Source: Hydnum rufescens UP504
Taxonomy: Eukaryota > Basidiomycota > Agaricomycetes > Cantharellales > Hydnaceae
NCBI GenBank assembly: GCA_014904985.1
Contig: MU129035.1
Coordinates: forward strand, 62,001-126,000
Direction: 5' to 3'
DNA: 64,000 nt
Part shown: positions 55,437 through 64,000 of the stretch, one piece after another
How positions within the stretch are numbered: the stretch's first letter is position 1
Layout of the letters: each line of letters begins with the position of its first letter
Notes under the pieces: generated by a model
What the model was told of the DNA's origin: nothing
The model's database searches: none
The model's input: only the letters and a program-made list of their open reading frames with translations
Program-made: the position numbers and the translations under genes

Positions 55437-56964
55437 ACGAGTATACGGACCCATTCTCAGCTGCTCCTGTCACCACTTACCAGTTCCTCATGGTGTGGAC
55501 GAAGTTTGCTCCAGCACAATATAACTCTATGTACTTCATGTACAACGAGGAGCTGCAGGAGTGGCATATGGATTGGGAACTCCTCATTATGGTCCAAATG
55601 GGCATCAAGAGGCTACACAATGTCATCTCAGACATTATAGCTATAGTAGGAAATGAGGACCATCACTTTGTAATAGACTGTGAAGGGAAGTTAGCAGAAC
55701 AGTTATGGATGTCCAAATGAATTGAAGAATTGAGAATGGCCGACAAACTGCTAAAGCTAAGGGTCAAGCTGATGTTTACTTGGCTCTACAAACTAAGGAA
55801 GTTAAACCAGGGCAAGAGCCTATCCACTCCAATGGCCTCTGAGGATTCCCTTCCCCCTATGCCTGAATTAAGAGAGTGCTTATATAAGGCATGGCATGAC
55901 CCCCACCTCCCCACAAAAAGGGTGGCTCAAAGAGCATTAGCTTTGGGTTGGGAAACAATCCAAGGCGATATTGATGGGACGCGCCCCATAATACAGGTGA
56001 CAAGGCACCCATTCACAGGCAACCAAGCCATGAAGTACGTGGAATATGATGTGAGACTGGAGGAGGTGCTAGATGTGCAGCCGCTCCCTAGAGTGGACAC
56101 TGACCCCCATGGCTTAGGCCTTTTTGTGCCAAGCTCAGACTTTGAGGAGCCTAGTGGGGATGCTAGCTTCGACCCCTCCCATGGTCCGAAAGCAGGCCCT
56201 GGCTCTATCATAAATATGCCAGCCTGGCCCACTCCTCCTTCTGACCAGACAAGACTGGGGAACTCATCCACGTATTGGGCCTCATCCATCAATCTTGATG
56301 CATCCCCGTTGACGTGGCAGGACATCCCCCTCCACGATTCGACACCTGGGGAGTCAGCTACCCCCATGCCGAACCCTCATAATCGGCTTGCAGTCCTCTT
56401 GCAGCGAGTTTCCACGCTGGGGGAAGGATTGAGGAATGTCCTTTGGACCCCTTTGAAGTCACAGGCTCCAATAGGAGAACCCATGGGATCTTGGGAGATG
56501 GGGCCTGTAGTCGGACGCCCCATGGGGAGACATCCTAGTGGAGACTCTCCCACGCTCCAACCTCCAGGCCCTTCTCATGCTCACTCGCCCCTAACCAACT
56601 ACCTGATTGGATGAGCAAATGCTGCAGGTGACAGAATCAAGTACCCCGGTGTTGCTTGGGACTCAGTTACGGATACCCCCGCCCTGCCAGCCCCAGGAGC
56701 CACAAGGACCCACGACTACTACACGAACTTGGTCAAGGCAGCCCTGTTCTCCCTATCCCACACCCTCTTTTCACGCAATCCTGTGGGTCTCTCCCCATCG
56801 GAGCCAGAAGGTCCATCCACCATCCCTATGTCCTCCCAAAGCTCCTCCCAAAGCTCCTCCCAAAAGAAAGTCATGAACCTCCCAGGGAGGATCCCAAGGG
56901 CAAGAGCCCCCAGCCCCCTCCTCCTCCCCACTTGGCTAGCTCAAAGGAAGGTGGAGGAGGGCCG
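55437..56964 (+). pseudogene. Long unknown ORF truncated by the gypsy element
   Basis: I do not recognise the family. One reading frame runs from about 55437 (LDEPVNEYTDPFSAAP) through FLMVWTKFAPAQYNSMYF, a helical stretch, TGA at 55718, RMADKLLKLRVKLMFTWLYK, a central globular part (GWETIQGDIDGTRPIIQVTR; AMKYVEYDVRLEEVLDVQ), a long Pro/Ser-rich disordered region, TGA at 56612, and a tail with three copies of SSQS ahead of a basic segment. It enters the gypsy LTR at 56965 without a stop. Both TGA codons follow the CGA-to-TGA pattern (SK-[stop]-IEEL; LIG-[stop]-ANAA). Without the stops it is over 500 codons. The first Met in the frame is at 55490 or later, so the start is uncertain; an upstream exon (55100-55381) is possible. 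Confidence 0.55.
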
Positions 56965-57590
56965 TGTCAGGGCCACGCTGCGACGAGAGCACCAAACAAA
57001 TATAAACACAGATAACTCCGACTAAGTCCGGTGTAAGTCCGGCTAGGTCCGGGAGGATCCGGGCAAGAACGAGATAATGAGGATGGGACAGAGAGGCAAT
57101 CCAGCAGCCCAGAAGGGACTAGGCGGAAACGAGCACAGCGGTCCTTAAGCTCACGGAGTCAGCTGGAAGGTACTCAGACTGTAGTCCAGAGTAGAAGTGG
57201 AAATCCTGAGTTTAACATTAAGAGAATAGGTACAGTGAGGCTAACCTGTAGTCTGGAGTAGAAGCAGAAATCCTGAGAGACCAAAGCTGAGTCTCTGGAT
57301 TTCGCCCCGGACTACTTATACATAGGTCCTATACTATGGGGGACTGATCGCTTAATGAGAGGTGGTTACAGGGGGGCAGGCACAAGAGGGGGAGCGGGCA
57401 GGGGACGGGAAAGTGGAGGGGACAGGGACAGGGCCAGGGGTAAGTGTGTGGGAACCGGAAGTAAAGGAAACGCGGAAATGAAGGGGGAATGAAACGGAGA
57501 CGGGGACAAATCGGAAACAGGCTGGAACCAAAACCGGAAACAAACCGGAAACAAACCTGGAATTAACCAGGAGACGGACGAACTCTGACA
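56965..57590 (-). repeat. 3' LTR of the gypsy element
   Basis: 626 bp, TGTCAGGGCC...AACTCTGACA on the plus strand. Shares its family with the LTRs at 36274 and 47449. Confidence 0.95.
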
Positions 57591-57601
57591 TTACCCCCTC
57601 G
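57591..57601 (-). promoter_or_regulatory. Polypurine tract of the gypsy element
   Basis: CGAGGGGGTAA on the minus strand directly before TGTCAGAG of the 3' LTR. Confidence 0.75.
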
Positions 57602-57673
57602 TAAGCCCGATCGTCCCAAGCGGGCTGGAAGGATTGATCCGCGGAAGCATCTGGAGTTCTTGTGCCACGTAAC

Positions 57674-58567
57674 ATGTCAGGCAATAATCATTCTCCGTTC
57701 GAAGAAGCTCGTCTCTGCCATGAAGAGGGTGCGCAGGCGTTGAGGGAGGCACAGGAGGAGGAGGCCAGGCTCGCGGAGGAGGAGCGGAAGAAGGAAGAGG
57801 TGAAGCAGAAGGCGGCTGAGGCGGTGCGTCATAAGGCAGCTGCGGAGGCCAAGGCCGCTGCAGAGGCCAAGGCTGCCGCGGAGGCTAAGGCTACCGTGGA
57901 GGCTACTGCCAGAAGGGTCCGGGAGGACTCTGCGAACCAGCTGTGAGTCCGTGTCTTGGTGAAGTTCTGCTTACTTGGTAACAATGTCCCCCAGGTCTAC
58001 CGTGTGCGTCCGCTGCATTCAGCACTGGATTTCTTGTGTCCCCCAGGACAAGCCCGGAACGCGGCATGCCGGCCGTGCTTCATGGTGAAGGTTCGGTGCA
58101 CACTGGGCGACGAAGGGGTGTCCAGAGCCGAGCCATCGACGGGTCGGGGCCGTGCTCATGCTCCTGCCACGGACATCCAGCTCCGACTGGCGGTAGCCGC
58201 AGAACAAAGCGCGCTTGCGCACAAACGGTCGGCCGAGGCATTGGAGAAGCAGGCCCGGGCCGCGGAGGATATGGCGATGTCAGTGGGGGAGATGCGAGAC
58301 TCGCTCCAGGCCATCGCTCGGCACCTGGTCCCTCGTCAGGTGGTTTCTCGTCCTTCGGTCCCAACTCCGGAGTGGATGGGGATCAGGTCTGGAATGGTTG
58401 AGCCAGCCTCTGGTGGGGGCCCGTCGTCCGGACGCGGGATCAAGCGTCAACGTACCAAGGAGCCCATCAACATAACGGACAGCAAGGGTGAGAACGGCGA
58501 TGTTGATGACGAGGACGATGACACGGATGATGAAGATGATGATGATGAGGGCGAGGGCGATGAGTAG
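57674..58567 (+). pseudogene. Antisense coiled-coil / Zn2Cys6-like / acidic protein gene inside gypsy
   Basis: Plus-strand gene convergent with pol. Exon 1 from ATG 57674 encodes a charged coiled coil with repeated KAAAEA heptads. The intron (GTGAGT 57943 to CCCCAG 57994, 52 bp) joins in frame to CVRCIQHWISC (Cys codons 58005, 58014, 58035). One missing base in a run of C (about 58040-58044) shifts the frame, after which AACRPCFMVKVRC supplies Cys at 58067, 58076 and 58097. The resulting C-x2-C-x6-C-x10-C-x2-C-x6-C spacing fits a fungal Zn2Cys6 cluster. A second helical stretch (RLAVAAEQSALAHKRSAEAL), a basic KRQRTKE and an acid-rich tail follow to TAG 58565. DNA or RNA binding is inferred. 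It may regulate the element from the antisense side or act as an accessory structural protein. The single-base loss may be a sequencing error. Confidence 0.65.
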
Positions 58568-58662
58568 TCTGAGTCGTTGTTCTGTCCTCCACTCCTCCCT
58601 GTTTCCTTTTCCTCCTTCTTTTTTGTTGTTCCTCATTGTAAATATGTTGTTCCTTGAATCTG

Positions 58663-61600
58663 TCAATGCCTCAACCAGTCTGGGAGGTCCGTTGGAGATT
58701 CCGTGAGGAACTGGGTGGTCCTGAACGGTATGGATGCGAACTCCACGGCATTAATGCGTCTCGGGGCCTCCGGATGAGTCCGGTGGAATTCCTGAACGGC
58801 CTCCGGGGCGTTTTCCAGGTTGGCTTCGGGGACCCACTCATTGTCGGAAGCCGGGTACCCCTTCCACTTCACTAGGTACTGGAGTTTCCAGTGGAAATAC
58901 CTGGAATTCTCGATTTGCTCGACTTCATACTCCTCTTCACCTCCTCGTAACATTGGGGGTGGTGGGGGGTGAGCTGTGCGCTCTGCAATCGGGTCTGGTC
59001 GGAAGGGGCGGAGTTTAGACACATGGAATACTGGGTGGATACGCATAGAGGCAGGGAGTTTGAGGCGGATGGCAGAGCGGGAGATGACTTTATCAACCTT
59101 ATAGGGTCCAAGCCATTTGTCGGAGAGTTTTTTGGTGGGGCAGTCAGTGGAGATGTTGCATGCATCTAGCCAAACTTGGTCGCCAATTGTGTATTCCGGA
59201 GCGTCCGTGCGGTGGGCATCATAGAAGCGTGCCATGTCTTCTGCAGCCCTCTGTAAGGCGGCCTGGGCTTCGTCCATAGCCTTCCGCATCCGAGTGATGA
59301 AGTCCGAGGCGGCTTCAATCGTCCTGGCACGGACTGGTTCAGTGCCAAGGCGAGGGTCCTGTCCGGAGTCCAGCCGGAATGGGGTCTGGCGTGTAGAGGA
59401 GTGCACCCGGTTGTTATATGCAAACTCCGCAATAGGGAGCCATTCCACCCAGTCATTCTGCCGGTGGTTAACAAAGATCCGGAGGTATTGCTCAATTTCC
59501 TGGTTGACATGCTCCGTCTGTCCATCCGTCTGGGGGTGGAATGCTGTCGAGAAATTCGCCTTAATGCCAAGGAGTGAGTTCAGCTCCTTCATGAACTTGG
59601 AAGTGAAGGTGGTGCCTCAGTCACTGATAATGGTTTCTGGAAGGCCATGATGTCTCCACACATTGTCTCGGAACAGATGGGCAACCCCGGTGGAATCAAC
59701 TGTGGTGGTCGTGGGCATTGCATGGATTCGTTTGGATAATCGATCAACGACGATCATCATGCTGTCAAATCCATGTGATTCCGGGAGTTCCGTGATCATG
59801 TCCACGGATATGACCTGCCATCGATGGTCCAGCACAGGGTTGGGGTGGAGTGTTCTGGACGGCTTGGAGGGGAAGGTTTTCGTCTGGTTGCAAGTGTCAC
59901 AGGCAGAGACATAAGTCGCAATGTATTGAGACATCCCCGGCCACCAGTAGTGGCAGGACACCAGTTCGTACGTCTTCCACCGTCCGGGGTGACCCGTGGT
60001 CGGAGTATCATGGTGCTCATGCACGAGGTCATGACAGAGTTTTGGGTCCAACGGGACGTATACATGGCCTCGGTAGAGAACCGTGGAGCCATGGAGTTCC
60101 CAATCCTTGAGGTGTGTCTTCGGTCCATCCCCATTCAGCTCCTTAACGATCTGGACCACTTTATCGTCAATCTCCGTTGCCCTTTTAATCCGTGCCATCA
60201 GGCTCCGGCTGGGCCCTTCGACTGTGACGACCTCTGGGGAGTCGGTGGCCCGTGTCTGGAAGGCGGCCAGTTTCAGGAGCACCACATCGGAATTGTCAGA
60301 GTCCCCAGCGTGGATGGTCTGATCGGCATGAGAGGGCGTCAGGCTTCCCGGATTGTGTCCCAGAATGGTGTTGGAGAGTGAAGTTGAACCGAGAGAGGAA
60401 TATGCTCCACCAGGCCTGCCTCCGGTTCAACTTCTGGGCAGACCGGAAGTACTGGAGGTTCTGGTGGTCCGTCAAGATCTCGACCGAGTGAGGGGAACCT
60501 TCGAGGTAGTGTCTCCAAGCTTCTAAGGCCTGGATGATGGCTAAGAGCTCCTTGTCGTAGATGTCGTAGTTTCTCTCGGCCTCGGATAAGCTTTTTGACA
60601 AGAAGCCCATGGGTGCCACTTCCCGTCATCTTGGAGTTGGGAGAGTACAACTCCTGTTGCATACCCGGAGGCGTCTGCTTCCACTCGGAAGCGTCCGGAC
60701 TCGGAGGGAAACACCAGGATCAGTGCGGAGGTGACAAGGGCTTTCAGTTTGAGGAAGGCGTTACATTCTGCATCGGTCCACCAGAAGGGTGTGTCTTTCC
60801 GGGTGAGGTCGTTTAGAGGTCTGGCAACTTTGGCAAAATCCTGAATGAATCGTCGGTAGAAGTTAATGAACCCTAAGAATGATTGTGTTTCTTTCAGGTT
60901 TTTGGGCTCCGGCCAGTCCGTTACACCTCTGACTTTGACAGGGTCCATCTCCACATGGTCCGGCGTGAATATCATCCCCAGGGATTCGATCCGATCTCGG
61001 AAGAACTCACACTTCTCCAGTTTCAGGAAGAGTTTGTTTTCCCGGAGGGTCTGTAGGATGCCTTGGACTCCTCGGACGTACTCTTCTCGAGTCTTGGCAA
61101 AGCATAAGATGTCATCCAGGTACACAATGCATACTCTGTTGTCGATCCATTCCCTGAGGACATCATTGATCATGTTCTGGAATGTCCTGGGGGAGTTGCC
61201 AAGGCCGAAGAACATTACCAACGGTTCGAACAGTCCTCAGTTCATCCGGAATGCTGCTTTCCATTCGTCTCCTTCTGCCATCCGGATGTTCTGGAATCCC
61301 CACCGGAGGTCGAGTTTCCCGAACATTTTGGCTCCACGGAGTCGATCGATGACGTCCGAGATCAGGGGTAAGGGGTACGCATTCTTAACTGTGATGTCGT
61401 TGAGTTTCCAGTAGTCCTGGACTAGGCGGAACCCTGCGTCCTTTTTCTTCACGAAGAACACTGGAGCAGCCATTGGAGACTTTGACGGACAGATTCAACC
61501 GGAAGCGAGATTCTCCTTCAGGAAGTCGTCAAGTTCTTTCTGTTCACCTGGGGACAGCGGGAACAGTTTGGCAGGAGGAGGTAGCTGAGTTCCTTCTTGG

Positions 61601-62523
61601 AACTCAATGTGGTGGTCCCATGGCTTCCGGGTGGGGAGTTGGTCAAAGGAGTCTTTGGAGAACACGTCCTGGAAGTCACGGAATTCCTCGGGTATGAGCT
61701 CCTCGAAGGTTTTGGCAGGTTTGTTTGCTTTCACCTTAGCAGCCTCTGCCAGCCTTTGAGAAGGGGTGGACGTTGCTCGGATGATTTCGGAGTGTTCGCT
61801 GTCATCAGGGAAGTAGGCTGCAAAAATAGCATCCCCTTTTTCCAAGGTCAGGGTCTCATCATCATCGTCCAGTGGTGCGGGTTCGTTCCGGGGTGTCTCC
61901 ATGGCTTTCCGACCATCTCTCTCTTGTCGGCGTTCCGTATTCCGTATTCTCCGGATCATTGCTTGGCAATCAGACGGGCATCGGGTCAGCGTCAGCTTCC
62001 CTGTTGTCCAGTCGATCTCCGGGTTGTGGTGGTGGAGCCAGGTGTGCCCTATGATCAATTTGGTTTTACCCAGTCCGATCACGGAGAACACCACCTGTTC
62101 GGAGTGGTCATCAATCCGGAGGATGACTTCTACTTCTTCGTGGATGGATCCCATCTCATTGAGCGTTCCATCGACATTATAGACTGGGATGGGGTGGGCG
62201 AGCGGCCGTACGTCTAGTCCATTCTCCTTTGCAAAGGCTGGGTCCATGAACATCCCGGTTGCTCCAGAGTCCAGTAGAGCGGTTCCGGCACAGATGGCTC
62301 CAGTCTGGGGTGATTGGATTTTCACCTTGACTTCTGTGGCTCGTCTAGGGTCTTCAGAGAGGAGGTGGATTGAGGGTGGAGGGCTATAAACGGGGTTGGT
62401 ATAGGTGGATACGTTTTCAGAATCATCACTCTCATCATCGGAGAAAAACATGTCATTTCCGATTCCGTATGTACAGTTTTGGAGGGGGGTGAATCTGTTG
62501 GTCAGGCAGGACGTATCCTTCAC
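58663..62523 (-). pseudogene. Gypsy pol: protease, RT, RNase H, integrase, chromodomain
   Basis: Minus strand. Protease ALLDSGATGMFMD with IIGHTWLHHHNPEIDW (about 62290-62010); [21 protein letters not shown] (61480), [13 protein letters not shown], and IVYLDDILCF with the catalytic-type DD (about 61120); RNase H FRVEADASGYATG and NYDIYDKELLAII (60690-60540); integrase HHDTPTTGHPGRWKT zinc-binding part (about 60010), ISVDMITELPESHGFD (59820), core continuing as FHPQTDGQTEHVNQEIE (59530); chromodomain YEVEQIENSRY...LVKWKGYPASDNEWVPE (58930-58840). Three TGA codons (61495, 61237, 59617) stand at invariant arginines (ASG-[stop]-ICPSKSP, RMN-[stop]-GLFEP, ISD-[stop]-GTTFTS) and two frameshifts lie near 60595 and 60300. 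The chromodomain probably steers integration to marked chromatin. Confidence 0.93.
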
Positions 62524-63612
62524 TGCTGACCGTTGGGAAAACCCTGCGGAGTAGATCCTGAGGGTTCCGGTGTGTCCTTTGCGGGTGGGAACAGCTTCTG
62601 TAGTTCCTCACGGACAATTGCTCCGATGTCTTCCATTGGCTGGACGAACTGTCGCGGCTTTGTGGGTGCGGGCAGTCACGAGAGATGTGTCCCAGCTCCT
62701 GGCAGTTGTAACAACGTCGTGCCTCTTGCTTCCATGTGGAGTCTACGTCCATGGGGGCAAACGAAGTTGATGAGGAATGTGTTGCATGGGAGGCCCTGGG
62801 GTTGGCCTGGGGGCAGGGGGTGTTGTCCGGGGCTTCTCCATGGGTGTTGGAGGGTTCCTCGGCGCATAGGGGTTCGTGCTTGCCATAGCCTGTCCGGAAC
62901 CGGAGGTATAAGTTGTCCAGCCGGCGTGCCGTATCCTGCCATCCTCCGAGGGTCCCTGGTAGGTCACTGAGGTGCATTTTCTCCAGCAACCGTTCGTTGA
63001 GTCCTCGTTGGTATGCATCGATAAGGGCCTCTTCCCCGAAGCCGGTTCGACCAGCCAAGGCATTGAAGTGCGCGGTGTACTGCTCGGCGGACATCTTTCC
63101 CTGCTTCAGGTTCCGAAGTTGGGACCAAGCGGTGAACTCTCGATCTGGCTCCCTGAAGGCACTCTCGAAGGCAACCAGGAACTCCTCGAAGGTCTCGTAT
63201 GGGTTGTGAGTCTCGGGGTCCAGGAAAGAGGTGGAAAGGCTTTCCGCCCATGCTCTGGCGGTTCCGTCCTTCATCCAGGAGAGGGTGTATAGGATTTTGT
63301 GCAGCTCCGTGGGGTAGACTCTGGGTTGGAGGGCAATATTCAGCCGGACGGAGCGCAGGAACCCTTCGTCTTCTTCCAGTCGCCCGAGAATGGTTTGGGG
63401 TCTGCCCCCTTGGCCTCACGAGTGGATTGGGTAGGTGGGGGTTGTTGCTGGAGGGTCTGCTGAACTGCGGCGGACACAAAGCCTGCGATGTGTGTCCCTT
63501 GGTTTCGCATGTCATCCAGTTCTTCTCGAAGGGCGGCATTCTGTTGTTGGAGTTGAGTGAGGAGGTGTTGGAGGTGGTCGGCGGTAATGGCTACTGGAGC
63601 ACCGTCGGACAT
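62453..63612 (-). pseudogene. Gypsy gag
   Basis: I place the start at ATG 63612 (MSDGAPVAITADHLQHLL) rather than the in-frame ATG at 63747, which lies inside the 5' LTR. A coiled coil (LLTQLQQQNAALREELDDM) leads to PFSGDWKK; a one-base shift near 63380 then gives the capsid domain (EDEGFLRSVRLNIALQP; MKDGTARAWAESLSTSFL; FRNLKQGKMSAEQYTAHF-like part), ending with a zinc knuckle CYNCQELGHISRDC (about 62715-62675). It overlaps pol, which is in another frame. Confidence 0.88.
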
Positions 63613-63690
63613 TTCGGAATGAGGGGTAGGAGGGAAATCGGCGATACTAAGCAATCCAGATGGTGGGCTCGTGAAAGAGCTTTGGTCTTC

Positions 63691-64000
63691 TGTCAGGGCC
63701 ACACTGCGACGAGAGCACCAAACAAATATAAACACAGATAACTCCAACTAAGTCTGGTGTAAGTCCGGCTAGGTCTGGGAGGAATCCGGGCAAGAACGAG
63801 ATAACGAGGATGGGACGGAGAGGCAATCCAGCAGCCCAGAAGGGACTAGGTGGAAACGAGCACAGCAGTCCTTAAGCTCACGGAGTCAGCTGGAAGGTAC
63901 TCGGACTGTAGTCCAGAGTAGAAGCGGAAATCCTGAGTTTAACATTAAGAGAATAGGTACAGTGAGGCTAACCTGTAGTCCGGAGTAGAAGCAGAAATCC
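63691..64000 (-). repeat. 5' LTR of the gypsy element (cut by window end)
   Basis: First 310 bases are alignable one-to-one with 56965-57273 apart from one extra A. All eleven substitutions are CpG/TpG or CpG/CpA differences. Confidence 0.95.

Larger units (their letters stand above)
56965..64000 (-). mobile_element. Ty3/gypsy chromovirus, extends beyond the window
   Basis: 3' LTR 56965-57590, 5' LTR from 63691 running off the window end. The minus strand encodes gag, then pol in the order protease, RT, RNase H, integrase, chromodomain. A PPT (GAGGGGGTAA, 57591-57600) precedes the 3' LTR. It is rich in CpG and has few mutations, so it is the youngest large element here. An extra gene on the opposite strand lies between pol and the 3' LTR. 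The target duplication cannot be checked because the right end is outside. Confidence 0.95.

Noticed and set aside
58036..58401. Alternative frame using a second CCCCCAG acceptor in the antisense gene
   Set aside because: It gives an arginine-rich sequence without the second cysteine triplet; the frame with the zinc-cluster spacing and acidic tail is far more convincing.
58080..58666. Minus-strand frames opposite the antisense gene
   Set aside because: Shadows of a GC-rich coding region; pol clearly ends with the chromodomain tail at 58663.
63613..63747. Upstream in-frame ATG of gypsy gag
   Set aside because: It lies inside the 5' LTR and its first residues derive from LTR sequence; the ATG at 63612 after the LTR is the better start.
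1..64000. tRNA, rRNA and host metabolic genes
   Set aside because: I looked for cloverleaf-like and conserved rRNA words and for familiar enzyme motifs and saw none; a tRNAscan or Rfam run would be decisive.

Overview
The window looks like a transposon-choked segment of a basidiomycete (Agaricomycetes-type) fungal genome. The evidence is KDZ-type DDE transposases, a Ty3/gypsy chromovirus with a C-terminal chromodomain, several Ty1/copia elements, a DIRS/Ngaro-like tyrosine-recombinase retroelement, and short introns of about 50-65 bp with GT-AG borders. I see no intact host housekeeping gene, no rRNA and no tRNA. Almost every coding region is broken, mostly by TGA codons standing where arginine (CGA) is expected, so C-to-T decay at CpG sites dominates. 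The bases 2452-2699 and 27642-27666 are unsequenced gaps.

Layout. 0.4-1.6 kb: a decayed spliced gene of unknown function. 2.7-5.4 kb: KDZ transposase relic 1. 6.28-16.06 kb: a large foldback element (FB1) with a 10-bp minisatellite in its left arm and a DIRS-like retroelement (9.05-13.84 kb: gag, RT-RNase H, tyrosine recombinase) sitting in its central palindrome. 16.1-19.2 kb: copia relic 1. 19.5-21.25 kb plus 30.6-30.7 kb: copia relic 2 (5' LTR, primer site, gag), interrupted by a hAT-like MITE and by a second foldback element, FB2 (21.26-30.60 kb, 8-bp target duplication).

31.2-33.2 kb holds a decayed TET/JBP-like 2OG-Fe(II) dioxygenase gene and 38.9-42.6 kb holds KDZ transposase relic 2. 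Both are on the plus strand and are separated only by a complete-ended copia element (copia-3, 33.51-38.71 kb, 5-bp target duplication), which itself carries a gypsy solo LTR. Removing these insertions makes dioxygenase and transposase neighbours, the arrangement reported for fungal TET/JBP genes and KDZ transposons.

42.6-46.2 kb is a 20-21-bp minisatellite into which a gag-only LTR element (44.41-46.05 kb) inserted. 46.2-47.4 kb is an Ulp1-like protease relic. 48.4-52.8 kb is a third foldback structure whose arms alternate two conserved hairpins. 53-57 kb has little recognisable except a long unknown ORF cut off by the gypsy element that fills 56.97 kb to the window end. That gypsy element is the youngest and most CpG-rich resident. 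It carries an antisense, intron-containing gene with coiled-coil, Zn2Cys6-spaced cysteines and an acidic tail between pol and the 3' LTR. Its two LTRs, over the 310 bp visible in both, differ only by CpG transitions plus one 1-bp indel.
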